Source: Nocardia sp. NBC_01730 (GTDB taxonomy: Bacteria > Actinomycetota > Actinomycetes > Mycobacteriales > Mycobacteriaceae). Taken from it: 64,000 bases of DNA. The stretch is taken from contig NZ_CP109162.1 of NCBI RefSeq assembly GCF_035920445.1, forward strand, positions 7,068,001 to 7,132,000, given 5' to 3'. Below are positions 25,385-34,241 of this stretch, in pieces. The notes under the pieces were generated by a model that was not told the DNA's origin, ran no database searches, and worked only from the letters and a program-made list of their open reading frames with translations. The position numbers and the translations under genes were made by a program. Positions within the stretch are counted from its first letter, which is position 1. The number at the start of each line of letters is the position of its first letter.

Positions 25385-26259
25385 GCTTGATACTCCCTTG
25401 CCATTTGCCGTAGCAGACTCTTGCTGGGTGCAACGTCAAGCGCGGTTTGCTGGATGACGTTGTCCGCCTGACGATACCTGTCCACGTCCTTCGTGCGCTC
25501 CAAGTACATGTCGCCCGCATACGACTCGATGTAGACCACGGTAGGCGCTACCTCGCGGTTTTTGACATCGACTCCGAAGTCCAGGATCACGAACGGTCCC
25601 GGCGCGATGCCGAGCGGGAACCCAGCAGAGAACGGCTGAATCCGGACGGTCACGTTCATCGGCGTGTTTGCCAGGTGATGAAGCTGAGCGGCCATGATGG
25701 CGGGGCTGCCCACGACATAATGCAACGCCGCCTCATTCAGAACGAACTCTGCCCGAACCGGGCGCGTCTTACGGTTGATTCGAGCTTGTCTTTTGGCGCG
25801 GAGCTGTGCACGCCGATCCAAGTCCTCAGGTGGATCTTTGGGGAAGTAAGTCCGATCGAGCACGCGAGCATAGTCCGGGGTCTGGAGTAATCCCGGAATA
25901 ATATCCGGCCTGTAGAGGATCAGATGCTGCGCGCTGGACTCCAGCCCCACATATACGTTGAAGTTACCTGGGATCAGGTCATCGTACGAATGCCACCAGC
26001 TCTTGACCGATGCCTGCATGGCCAGGCCTTTGAGCGCGGTGGCGGTCTCGTCGTCGATGTCGAGAAACCGGCACAGTGCCTCGACGTCGACGGTGCGGAC
26101 CTGCGGTGATTGGCCCTTCTCGACGCGTTGCAGCTTGCTCAGAGACCACTGCATGAGCGTCGAGACCTCGTCCAGCGACATGTTCGCTGCCTGCCGTGCC
26201 TCCCGCAAATATTTCCCCAGCTGTCGCCGGGGCAGCGTGGTCGAGTCCTCGTCTGACAT
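25381..26259 (-). CDS. XRE-family regulator with DUF5753 domain
   Basis: 292 residues. The HTH_31-type helix-turn-helix is at about residues 10-65 (LGKYLREARQAANMSLDEVSTLM then WSLSKLQRVEKG). The remainder matches the DUF5753 ligand/partner domain, with LILYRPDIIPGLLQTPDYAR and a later FVLNEAALHYVVGS. This is the classic actinobacterial Scr1-type regulator encoded with a DUF397 partner. It is convergent with the giant gene and divergent from the gene at 26593. Confidence 0.9.
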   Translation of the reverse strand: MSDEDSTTLPRRQLGKYLREARQAANMSLDEVSTLMQWSLSKLQRVEKGQSPQVRTVDVEALCRFLDIDDETATALKGLAMQASVKSWWHSYDDLIPGNFNVYVGLESSAQHLILYRPDIIPGLLQTPDYARVLDRTYFPKDPPEDLDRRAQLRAKRQARINRKTRPVRAEFVLNEAALHYVVGSPAIMAAQLHHLANTPMNVTVRIQPFSAGFPLGIAPGPFVILDFGVDVKNREVAPTVVYIESYAGDMYLERTKDVDRYRQADNVIQQTALDVAPSKSLLRQMAREYQA

Positions 26260-26592
26260 ATCTCCTCATTCCCCACTATGAGAAATCTGTGCGGCCACCA
26301 TGAAAAACATGCTGCGAAATGGTGACCATCGCTGTGGACAAACAGCAATCCTGCTGATGAAAAGCCATGTTGCCCTTGATGATTGATGTTGTCCAGTGGT
26401 GTGGTGATTTCCGCGATCGTGTGGTTGGGGCCGCGCAGGCCTCACACCTTTCCGGTCCGACACCAACCGTGAACCGAGCCTTTCAGCAGTCCGGATGCCC
26501 TGCCCTCTTCAGTGGGGTCGAGCCTCCCCACAGCAGCGCGCGAGTGCGATCACCCGGTCGCCTCGAAACCACACGACACCACAACGGGGGCA
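26260..26592. promoter_or_regulatory. Divergent intergenic region
   Basis: A 333-bp gap between the XRE regulator and the gene at 26593. It is more AT-rich near 26270-26400 and must contain both promoters, but no convincing -35/-10 pair or operator could be picked out. A GGGGG ribosome-binding-like run at 26586-26590 precedes the start at 26593. Confidence 0.35.
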
Positions 26593-27285
26593 ATGATGCA
26601 CACCCAGACGATCGATCCGGCCGACCAGCCCGGCAAGCACAACGCACAGAAACCGAAGGCCGTAGGGCTGGTACGGATCGACGTGTCCGGAGTGCACGCG
26701 CCGCGCCACGCAATCGAGATCCGCCGCCACGCCGAACAATTGGGCTACCACTACCTTTACACCGTTCGGCCCCCGGAAAGAGAATCCGATCCGATCGGAT
26801 ACGCGCTCGCCATCGCGGTCGGCGTCCACGCCGTCACCCTCGTCGTCCACGACCTGACTACCGTGGACAACACCCCAGCGCGAGTCTGCGAGATATGCGA
26901 CCTCGAAACGGTGTGCCCGGCAGTGACATGGGCGCGTGCTCAGCCCGGCGCCATCGACCCCGCGCATATTTACCCCGACCACGAAGTCACCGTCGACGAG
27001 TCTCATCGAATCATGCAGCAGCACAAGGAATGTCGTGCTATCGAATGTCCACGAAAGTCGGCGGCACTCAGCTGCCTGGTGCAAGCGGGCAATCTCGTTC
27101 CCCCGGCATCGAGCCCGCGTGAACGCGCCGCCGCCCGTGGCCTGACATTCGAACCGGTCGCTGATCAGCGTATGGCGTCGATCGGCCCCGACATGCAAAC
27201 TCTGCTGAATGTACTCGACGCACTAACCGACTCCCACGTGCTCGGCACCTGCCCGTCCGAAAGCATGCGAAGCGAAGGAGACTGA
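26593..27285 (+). CDS. Hypothetical protein with a resolvase-like N-terminal fold
   Basis: 230 residues from the first ATG of an ATGATG pair. The pattern GLVRIDVSGVHAPRHAIEIRRHAEQLGY resembles the start of serine recombinases (VGYVRVS...Q...I..AE..GY), but the catalytic serine region is changed and no recombinase DNA-binding domain follows. Two cysteine clusters (CEICDLETVC and CRAIECP...SC) and a PASSPRERAAARGLTF motif, seen in other actinobacterial unknowns, lie in the middle. It is followed closely by another small gene. Function unknown. Confidence 0.6.
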   Translation: MMHTQTIDPADQPGKHNAQKPKAVGLVRIDVSGVHAPRHAIEIRRHAEQLGYHYLYTVRPPERESDPIGYALAIAVGVHAVTLVVHDLTTVDNTPARVCEICDLETVCPAVTWARAQPGAIDPAHIYPDHEVTVDESHRIMQQHKECRAIECPRKSAALSCLVQAGNLVPPASSPRERAAARGLTFEPVADQRMASIGPDMQTLLNVLDALTDSHVLGTCPSESMRSEGD

Positions 27286-27291
27286 TGCGGA

Positions 27292-27567
27292 ATGTGCGAC
27301 ATCCGCCGCACCGAAGCCGACGGTTTCCAAGCCGCCTGGCGGCTGGATCGCCATCGTATCGCAATCATTCTCGTGCACAACACATCCGATGCGACACCGA
27401 TTGCGTCATTCGTCCCCGGCCCCTATCCCGACCTCGCACAGGCCCGAGAACAACTGCCGAAACTGGCGAAGCTGTGGGATGCGGTCCGCCACGACTTCTG
27501 GACGGAATTCATTCCACACCAACGCCATTCCATCACCTCGCATGACAACGAGCAGGGGTGGTCCTGA
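27292..27567 (+). CDS. Small hypothetical protein
   Basis: 91 residues starting six bases after the upstream stop, so the two genes form an operon. No family recognised. The protein mixes hydrophobic strands (RIAIILVHN) with an acidic/tryptophan-rich C-terminal half (LAKLWDAVRHDFWTEF). It is convergent with espG. Confidence 0.55.
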   Translation: MCDIRRTEADGFQAAWRLDRHRIAIILVHNTSDATPIASFVPGPYPDLAQAREQLPKLAKLWDAVRHDFWTEFIPHQRHSITSHDNEQGWS

Positions 27568-27637
27568 CCGCGGCATACGCCCCAGGCATGGCCGGTGGCG
27601 GTCACTCGTTCGGCACATCACGACACGCTCGGCTCGA

Positions 27638-28444
27638 TCACACGGTCGGGTTTCGCGCCGACTTTCGCTCGTCCTTGATGACGCGGATCACGTTCACTAT
27701 CTCTGTGTTGATCATGGCGGCGAAGCGCTTGGCGTCCGCTGGTTCGGCGACCGGCGGGAGATCTGCTCCGATCACGTATCTGCCGTCGTCGGGCAGATCC
27801 CGCCATTGGAGCCAGCGGCTCACCCGTCCACGCGGGCCGAATATCGAAATGCCTTGGAAGACACCGATGGCCCCGCGCGTGGTCGGCACCGTGCTCTCGA
27901 ACCATTCGGCGGCCCGCTGATTGGTGTCTTCGAAGGAGTCCCACAGGCCCGACTTGTCGTAACTGTGGTCCATCTCGCCACCTTCCCGCGGCATGGGCAA
28001 GGTGATCTGGGCGTGTTTGCCCGCCGCGACCTCCGGCAGTTCGGCCACCACGACGGAGGCCAACGACAGCGGATCGCATTCGGTCACCGTGAAACCGGCG
28101 CTGTGCGCGACGGTTTTGCCCGGTAGCTGTGTCAATAGATAGCCGCGATCTTTTCGGCGGACCGCGAGCTTTCGAATGCTGCCCTTCGGGTTTCGCGGAT
28201 CCTGACCATCGATTCCGCGTACCACGAGGCTGAGATCTGGTTCGAGCACGTCGGCGCATATCTGGTCGAAGGCAGGGTCACCGTTGAACTGCCATTGCTC
28301 CCGGATGCGGTGCAGTTCGCGCTGGTAGTCGTTCTCATAGGGAATATCGGTGACTATCACGAACGGTCGGGGCAGTATGTCGGCGCGTGTCCGAGACCAC
28401 AGGGCGTCGAACTCGATGTCGGTGAATTTCCAGGTGCGGTTCAT
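27638..28444 (-). CDS. espG: ESX secretion-associated chaperone EspG
   Basis: 268 residues matching the EspG family: a WKFTDIEFDALWSR start, central strands with LPGKTVAHSAGFTV, and a C-terminal helical and strand region. EspG proteins are cytosolic and bind the tip of PE/PPE-type cargo to keep it soluble and direct it to its own ESX system. The ATG overlaps the stop of the upstream substrate-like gene by four bases (ATGA), which implies a dedicated pair. Another full EspG lies at 37314 and a broken one at 30688. Confidence 0.85.
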   Translation of the reverse strand: MNRTWKFTDIEFDALWSRTRADILPRPFVIVTDIPYENDYQRELHRIREQWQFNGDPAFDQICADVLEPDLSLVVRGIDGQDPRNPKGSIRKLAVRRKDRGYLLTQLPGKTVAHSAGFTVTECDPLSLASVVVAELPEVAAGKHAQITLPMPREGGEMDHSYDKSGLWDSFEDTNQRAAEWFESTVPTTRGAIGVFQGISIFGPRGRVSRWLQWRDLPDDGRYVIGADLPPVAEPADAKRFAAMINTEIVNVIRVIKDERKSARNPTV

Positions 28445-30375
28445 TGCTCGACCACGGGTTTGACCGCGCGTGGTGCGTCACCGAGCGCCTCCTCCAGGTG
28501 GTCGGCCGACTGGAGCCAGGTCGGCCGCTTCTGATCTTTGCCGCCCTCGCCCCCGCCGCCGCGGCCTGGCGCGTGTGGTGCGCCGGGTGTACCGGGTGTG
28601 CCTGCCATGGGTGCCATGCCGGCCCGGCTTGCTCCCGCGAGTGTTCCAGCGGTCGTGACCGCGGCGCCCGCGCGCGGGAACAATTTGGACGCTTGGACCA
28701 TATCTTTGGACACCGGCGAACTCCCCAGCCCTGGGCCGGGGCCGCCACCGAGTTTGGGCAGGCCGGTTTTGGGGTCGATGTCCATCCCCGGGACGGATGG
28801 CATTCCCGGTAGTCCCGCGAGTTGTTTGTCCATCTGCTGCTTCTGGGCTTCTTGCTGCGCGGCTTGTTGCGCGGCTTGCACTGCCTGCTGACCGGCTTGC
28901 ATCGCTTGCTGCATGGCTTGCTGCATCGCTTGTTGACCCTGTTGGGCGGCTTGGTCGGCGGCTTGTTTCGCCTGCTGTTTTTTGGCCTCTGCCGCTTGTT
29001 GTCTGGCGTCTGCCTGCTGCTCCCGTTGGAACGCGAGGGACTCCTGCTGCTGTTTGCGCGCGGCCGCCTCCGCTTGGCGCTGCGCCGCGTCCTGGCGTTT
29101 GGCCGCGTCCAGCGCCTGCTTCCGCGTCTCGGCGTCTCCGGCGCCTGGTCCGGGACTGGGGAGGCTGAGGCCGGGACCGGGACCGGGACCGCCTGGCGTG
29201 GAAAGACCAGGGCCGCCGCGAGCGACCGGGGCCCTGCTGCTCTGCCCCTCCTTGTCCTTCCCCTTCGCGTCGGTGGGAGGTGTTTTCGGGAGCGCGGGAA
29301 CGCCTTTGAACGACGCGCTGGGGTAGACGAGAACCGGCACATGGGTGGCCGACTCCTCGGCGCCCTTGACGTAAATGTCGCCGAACATGCCCTGGTAATG
29401 CGGGAGCCAATCATCCGTCTCTGGGTCTTTGTCCGACGGATTGGTCGGCGTACTCGGCAAGGTCAAAGGCAGTGCCAGTGCCCCAAGCCAACGAGCGGTG
29501 TAGTTCATGATGTCGCGGACCTGAAAAAGGCGTTCCTGCAACGGTTTGATACCGTCGGCGTAATTCTTGATGGCGGCCACCGCGGTCGCCGCGCCGGATC
29601 CTGTCCACTGCTCGGCGGCGACCGCGTCCACACGGTTGAGCAACGCGCCGAAGTACTCGTGAACCTTCTTCCCCATGAAGTCCCATTCTCCGGCATCGTC
29701 GGCTACCAGTTCGGGAACGCGGCTGCTCTTGAGGTACTCGCCGAGTTTGTACAGCGTGTTCCAACTCTGCTTCTTGCTCTCGACCCAGATGCTCGACGGC
29801 AGGAAGTCCAAGTCTTTGCTACCGTCGTCGTTCTTCAAGCTTTTCGGGATGTCTCCGAGTTTGGCCTTCTGGTCCGATAAATTAGTTACGGAATCTCCTC
29901 CTTCCCAATCCATCTTCGGCACCTTGGATTCGCCGGGAAACACCGGCAATTCGAAGTTCGTCGAGATCTTGTCGAACAGTTCCTCGTTTTCCTTCTCGCC
30001 GGCATCGTAATTCTTGCCCGCGGCGATGATGGTGTCCATCATGTCCTGGAGGATGTCCAAGTGTGCCTCGATGATCCGCCGCATTTCTTCACCCTGGCCG
30101 GAAAACTTCTTCGCGAGAGCCTCGCCGGAAGTCAAGGGCGGAGGGGCGAACGCGGACAAATTGATGACTGTCTCGGCGTTCCAGCGCATCGACCGCATAT
30201 TGGAGATGGTGTTCGCCGCCGCGGTCGCCAGGTCGATGGCGGCCTGCTGCTCGAACTTCAGCGGGTCCTTCTTCAGCTCCGTCTGCTTCAAGAGCCCAGG
30301 CCACGGATTGTCGGGCATGGACAACGGTTTCGGCGAGGGAGGTCCCGTGGGAAGATCGTTGTCTTTCTGTGTCAT
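28441..30375 (-). CDS. PPE/WXG-like type VII secretion substrate, Gln/Ala-rich C-terminus
   Basis: 644 residues. The first 340 are helical, with a WTG turn at W257 (AEQWTGSG) between long helices, like the helical hairpin of WXG100/PPE proteins. Residues about 400-535 are a low-complexity Ala/Gln/Lys coiled coil, followed by a Gly/Pro-rich tail ending in an acidic and basic helix. It is coupled to espG by a four-base overlap, which points to EspG-dependent export. The last roughly 330 residues are almost identical to the paralogue at 30804, while the N-terminal half differs. Confidence 0.65.
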   Translation of the reverse strand: MTQKDNDLPTGPPSPKPLSMPDNPWPGLLKQTELKKDPLKFEQQAAIDLATAAANTISNMRSMRWNAETVINLSAFAPPPLTSGEALAKKFSGQGEEMRRIIEAHLDILQDMMDTIIAAGKNYDAGEKENEELFDKISTNFELPVFPGESKVPKMDWEGGDSVTNLSDQKAKLGDIPKSLKNDDGSKDLDFLPSSIWVESKKQSWNTLYKLGEYLKSSRVPELVADDAGEWDFMGKKVHEYFGALLNRVDAVAAEQWTGSGAATAVAAIKNYADGIKPLQERLFQVRDIMNYTARWLGALALPLTLPSTPTNPSDKDPETDDWLPHYQGMFGDIYVKGAEESATHVPVLVYPSASFKGVPALPKTPPTDAKGKDKEGQSSRAPVARGGPGLSTPGGPGPGPGLSLPSPGPGAGDAETRKQALDAAKRQDAAQRQAEAAARKQQQESLAFQREQQADARQQAAEAKKQQAKQAADQAAQQGQQAMQQAMQQAMQAGQQAVQAAQQAAQQEAQKQQMDKQLAGLPGMPSVPGMDIDPKTGLPKLGGGPGPGLGSSPVSKDMVQASKLFPRAGAAVTTAGTLAGASRAGMAPMAGTPGTPGAPHAPGRGGGGEGGKDQKRPTWLQSADHLEEALGDAPRAVKPVVEQ

Positions 30376-30687
30376 GCGTCGTAACTCCTGACCATCTCGG
30401 CAGCACCGGGAGCGTCACGGTTGCCCGGCATCAATCGTTACCCATGTGATCGATCCGGGCAAGCCGAGCCCAGCGCGCCGGCGGCGTGCTCACCGGTGGG
30501 CCCATCGACTCTGCGCGACACAGAGTTTGTGACCACTGGGTGACGAATCTTTTCTGCACTCCGGTCAGATCATAGGTTGGGTCTTCTGTCCGAAGACGCC
30601 ACCAGCTGTGGGTAGTGCGCGGTCGGCAGCTCACCCCGCGGCCCAGGGTAGACACCCCTTCACGCCGAGGCATTCACAGCCGCGTTG
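30376..30687. promoter_or_regulatory. Upstream region of the first substrate gene
   Basis: This gap between the minus-strand gene at 28441 and the espG remnant is a diverged copy of 32733-33000. The first 90 bp are nearly the same, and shared landmarks continue down to a GTGGGTAGTGCGCGGTCG segment. It should contain the promoter of the substrate-espG operon. Confidence 0.45.
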
Positions 30688-30807
30688 TCAGCGCTCGACG
30701 GTTCTGCCCGGCAGCTGCGTCAATAGGTAGCCACGATCTTTTCCGGCGAACCGCGATCGTCGAAGGGTGTCGAACTCGATGTCGGTGAATTTCCAGGTGC
30801 GGTTCAT
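30688..30807 (-). pseudogene. Deletion remnant of espG
   Basis: A 39-codon frame starts with the same 13 residues as full EspG (MNRTWKFTDIEFD), then jumps after a short junction to the internal segment KDRGYLLTQLPG, and stops at once. About 80 codons between these points and the whole C-terminal half are missing. It overlaps the upstream substrate gene exactly as the intact pair does. Confidence 0.8.
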
Positions 30808-32732
30808 TGCTCGACCACGGGTTTGACCGCGCGTGGTGCGTCACCGAGCGCCTCCTCCAGGTGGTCGGCCGACTGGAGCCAGGTCGGCCGCTTCTGATCT
30901 TTGCCGCCCTCGCCCCCGCCGCCGCGGCCTGGCGCGTGTGGTGCGCCGGGTGTACCGGGTGTGCCGGCCATGGGTGCCATGCCGGCCCGGCTTGCTCCCG
31001 CGAGTGTTCCAGCGGTCGTGACCGCGGCGCCCGCGCGCGGGAACAATTTGGACGCTTGGACCATATCTTTGGACACCGGCGAACTCCCCAACCCTGGGCC
31101 GGGGCCGCCACCGAGTTTGGGCAGGCCGGTTTTGGGGTCGATGTCCATCCCCGGGACGGATGGCATTCCCGGTAGTCCCGCGAGTTGTTTGTCCATCTGC
31201 TGCTTCTGGGCTTCTTGCTGCGCGGCTTGTTGCGCGGCTTGCACTGCCTGCTGACCGGCTTGCATCGCTTGCTGCATGGCTTGCTGCATCGCTTGTTGAC
31301 CCTGTTGGGCGGCTTGGTCGGCGGCTTGTTTCGCCTGCTGTTTTTTGGCCTCTGCCGCTTGTTGTCTGGCGTCTGCCTGCTGCTCCCGTTGGAACGCGAG
31401 GGACTCCTGCTGCTGTTTGCGCGCGGCCGCCTCCGCTTGGCGCTGCGCCGCGTCCTGGCGTTTGGCCGCGTCCAGCGCCTGCTTCCGCGTCTCGGCGTCT
31501 CCGGCGCCTGGTCCGGGACTGGGGAGGCTGAGGCCGGGACCGGGACCGGGACCGCCTGGCGTGGAAAGACCAGGGCCGCCGCGAGCGACCGGGGCCCTGC
31601 TGCTCTGCCCCTCCTTGTCCTTCCCCTTCGCGCCGGTGGGAGGTGTTTTCGGGAGCGCGGGAACGCCTTTGAACGACGCGCTGGGGTAGACGAGAACCGG
31701 CACATGGGTGGCCGACTCCTCGGTGCCCTTGACGTAAATGTCGCCGAACAATCGCTGGTACATCGGGAGGAAATCTTCGGTCTCGAGGGTCTCGTCCGCC
31801 TCATTTTCCGACGAGCCCGGCAGGTTACTCCAATCAGGCTTCAGCTGTGACAGCCAACCGGCGGTGTAGTTCATGATGTCGCGGACCTGGAACAGGCTTT
31901 CCTGCAACGGTTTGATGCCGTCGGCGTAATTTTTGACGGCGGCCACCGCAGTCGCCGCGCCGGATCCTGTCCACTGCTCGGCGGTGACCGTATCCACCTG
32001 GTTGAGCAATGCGCCGAAGTACTCGTGAACCTTCTTCCCCATGAAGTCCCACTCTCCGGCATCATCGGCCACCAGCTCGGCAATGAGGTTCTCCGTGACG
32101 TACTTGCCGACGTTGTACAGCGTGTCCCAACTCTGCTTGCTGCTCTCGACCCAGATGCTCGATGGTACGAAGTCCAAGTTCTTGCTGCCGTCGTCGTTCT
32201 TCAAGCTTTTCGGGAGTTCTCCGAGCTTGACACCTCGGTCCGTGTTCTCTCCCACATCCTTCCCGCTGAACTCCGGCACCTTGGATGAGCCGGGAAACAC
32301 CGGCAATTCGGTGGTCGTCGAGATCTTGTCGAACAGTTCCTCGTTTTCCTTCTCGCCGGCATCGTAATTCTTGCCCGCGGCGATGAAGGTGTCCATCATG
32401 TCCTGGAGGATTTCCAAGTGTGCCTCGATGATCCGCCGCATTTCTTCACCCTGGCCCGAAAACTTCTTCGCGAGAGCCTCGCCGGACGGCAGAGAAGAAG
32501 GGCCAAGGGCAGGCAAATTGATGACAGTCTCGGCGTTCCAGCGCATCAACCGCATCTTGGAGATGGTGTTCGCCGTCGCGGTCGCCAGGTCGATGGCGGC
32601 CTGCTGCTCGAACTTCAGCGGGTCCTTCTTCAGGCCCGTCTGCTTCAAGAGCCCAGGCCACGGATTGTCGGGCATGGGCAACGGTTTCGGTGCGGGAGGC
32701 CCGGTGGGAAGTTCATTGTCTTTCTGTGTCAT
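30804..32732 (-). CDS. Second PPE/WXG-like type VII substrate, paralogue of 28441-30375
   Basis: 642 residues with the same plan: helical N-terminal half with a WTG turn, Ala/Gln-rich coiled coil and Gly-rich tail. The first 340 residues differ at many positions from the neighbour, whereas the DNA of the last roughly 900 bp differs at only a few positions. Its linked espG is only a remnant, so export would need the EspG of the other copy or of 37314. Confidence 0.65.
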   Translation of the reverse strand: MTQKDNELPTGPPAPKPLPMPDNPWPGLLKQTGLKKDPLKFEQQAAIDLATATANTISKMRLMRWNAETVINLPALGPSSLPSGEALAKKFSGQGEEMRRIIEAHLEILQDMMDTFIAAGKNYDAGEKENEELFDKISTTTELPVFPGSSKVPEFSGKDVGENTDRGVKLGELPKSLKNDDGSKNLDFVPSSIWVESSKQSWDTLYNVGKYVTENLIAELVADDAGEWDFMGKKVHEYFGALLNQVDTVTAEQWTGSGAATAVAAVKNYADGIKPLQESLFQVRDIMNYTAGWLSQLKPDWSNLPGSSENEADETLETEDFLPMYQRLFGDIYVKGTEESATHVPVLVYPSASFKGVPALPKTPPTGAKGKDKEGQSSRAPVARGGPGLSTPGGPGPGPGLSLPSPGPGAGDAETRKQALDAAKRQDAAQRQAEAAARKQQQESLAFQREQQADARQQAAEAKKQQAKQAADQAAQQGQQAMQQAMQQAMQAGQQAVQAAQQAAQQEAQKQQMDKQLAGLPGMPSVPGMDIDPKTGLPKLGGGPGPGLGSSPVSKDMVQASKLFPRAGAAVTTAGTLAGASRAGMAPMAGTPGTPGAPHAPGRGGGGEGGKDQKRPTWLQSADHLEEALGDAPRAVKPVVEQ

Positions 32733-33529
32733 GCGTCGTAACTCCTGACCATCGCGGCAGCACCGGGAGCGTCACGGTTGCCCGGCATCAATCGTTACCC
32801 ATGTGATCGATCCGGGCAAGCCAAGCCAAGCCAAGCCAAGCCAAGCCAAGCCCAGCGCACCGGCGGCGTGCGCACCGGTGGGTCGTCGACTCTGCACAAC
32901 ACAAAGATTGTGTGACCGCTGGACGACGAATCTTCTCTGTACTCCCGTCCGATCATAGGCCGGGTCTTCCGTCGGAAGACCTCACCAGCTGTGGGTAGTG
33001 CGCGGTCGACCTCAGTTGGCAGCTCACCCCCGCGACGTGGCAGATCGGACACCTTCGTGCCGAGGCATTCGCGGCAGCGCGGTCGGCCCGTCGGGGTGGT
33101 GGCGATCCAGCTCTGGTCGCTGCTGGCGGGTACCAGCCGAGACATGCGTACTCGCGGCAGAGCGGCGCCCCGCGCTGAGGGACGCCGCGGTGACGACGGG
33201 TCAGGGCGGGATAAGAGCAGTGCGCGAGGGAACTGGCGCGGTACTGGTATCGCACTGGTTCCTGTCGGTCGACCGGCGTCGGTTCCGATGGCAGCGAAAC
33301 CTACGTTGTGGCACCGGGTGTCATTTGGTCGACGGGAGGCGGGATGAGGATCGACGTGTCGGGGTGGCCAGGTGGACCGAAACCCGCTGTTCGCGAGGGG
33401 TTTCTACGCCGCGCGGCTGACGTTGGTCGATGTCGAGATCGCGGAAGAGGTCCGTGCCATCGAAGTCATGGGGGTGTAACGATATTCGGGCCGCCGTAGA
33501 CTTTCCGGGTACGACGAGTGGAGGACGCC
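32733..33529. other. Long intergenic region with duplicated promoter sequence and decayed coding traces
   Basis: The first 270 bp repeat the region upstream of the other substrate gene, with an added pentanucleotide array. From 33000 to 33345 no gene is convincing. At 33348-33479 one frame reads like a protein C-terminus (NPLFARGFYAARLTLVDVEI and onward, ending at TAA) but has an upstream stop and no start, so it is probably a gene fragment. Confidence 0.4.
32816..32850. repeat. Pentanucleotide array (CCAAG)6
   Basis: Six perfect CCAAG units at 32821-32850 follow a related GCAAG. They lie about 90 bp upstream of the start codon of the substrate gene ending at 32732. The homologous region upstream of the other copy (around 30465) has only a single such motif. 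Confidence 0.9.
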
Positions 33530-33844
33530 ATGGCGACAGCAACGTCAAAGAGTGGCTCGATCTCGGTCGAGACCACCGAGCAGGGGTTACCGATCGGGAT
33601 CACCATCGAACGCGAGGAGTTGCGGCGCGCTCCGGGGGAGCTGGCCCGCGAAATCCTCAGCCTGTGCCGACAGTCGGCCAACCGCGCGGGTCTCGCACGC
33701 CGGGCTGAGCTGGCGGCGGCCGGGCTGAGCAGTGAGATGCTCGCGCTGACCGGCTTGCCGAAGCCGGAGGACGTTGCGCGCGAGGAGCTCATCGAGGAGT
33801 CGGAGTACGACATCGAGCCGCAGAGCTGGTTGAGGTCGGTATGA
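33530..33844 (+). CDS. Small ESX-locus hypothetical protein
   Basis: 104 residues from ATG at 33530, preceded by GGAGG; an earlier in-frame GTG at 33518 is less well placed. The pattern EQGLPIGITIEREELRRAPGELAREIL is like short partner proteins encoded beside YbaB-like genes in actinobacterial ESX loci. It is acidic at the C-terminus and precedes a YbaB/EbfC-like gene. Confidence 0.6.
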   Translation: MATATSKSGSISVETTEQGLPIGITIEREELRRAPGELAREILSLCRQSANRAGLARRAELAAAGLSSEMLALTGLPKPEDVAREELIEESEYDIEPQSWLRSV

Positions 33845-33900
33845 GCGGTCAGGCCCGGAGGCGGCAGCGGAGTGTGACCACGGAGGGCCCCGCTCATACC
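33838..33900. repeat. Hairpin repeat element (GGGCCC-type) with 11-bp terminal arms
   Basis: A 40-bp core starting GGCCCGGAGGCGGCAGCGGA and ending in GGGCCCC resembles the two cores at 59615-59745. It is bounded by a perfect 11-bp inverted repeat, GGTATGAGCGG and CCGCTCATACC, whose left arm contains the stop codon of the preceding gene. Confidence 0.7.
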
Positions 33901-33914
33901 GCAGAGGAGACAGC

Positions 33915-34241
33915 ATGAACGAGGCGATGGACGCGCTGGAGGCGCGGGTGCACCGTCAGTTGAATCGAATGCGTGATCTGGGCGATCAGATGGCCGCGAT
34001 CCGGGTGCGCGAGACCTCGCCCGATGGTGCGGTGACCGCCGAGGTCGACGGCAACGGCGCACTGTGCGATCTGGTGTTCTCGGACACGATCTCGAAGCTG
34101 TCGCCGAGTGAGTTCGAGAGGGTGCTGGTGGCTACCGCGGGCCGGGCGGCCCATCTCGCGATTGTCCGGCGAGGCGACCTGGTCACCGCGTTCAACCAGG
34201 AAATGGCCGAGTCGATGCCAGACGTTCAGCGCGGTGACTGA
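33915..34241 (+). CDS. YbaB/EbfC-family nucleoid-associated-like protein
   Basis: 108 residues. The central pattern ETSPDGAVTAEVDGNGALCDLVF is the YbaB strand region, and the ends are helical. In ESX loci such proteins (EspL-like) are small cytosolic accessories. An AGAGGAGA ribosome-binding site precedes the ATG. Confidence 0.75.
   Translation: MNEAMDALEARVHRQLNRMRDLGDQMAAIRVRETSPDGAVTAEVDGNGALCDLVFSDTISKLSPSEFERVLVATAGRAAHLAIVRRGDLVTAFNQEMAESMPDVQRGD

Noticed and set aside
28822..29880. 352-codon plus-strand frame rich in Leu opposite the substrate gene
   Set aside because: Leu runs are the antisense of Gln/Lys codons in the coiled coil of the minus-strand protein; it is a shadow.
32991..33347. 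Plus-strand open frame of 118 codons upstream of the ESX small genes
   Set aside because: Arg/Gly/Pro-rich with no domain-like pattern and no ribosome-binding site. It partly overlaps sequence duplicated from the other promoter region.
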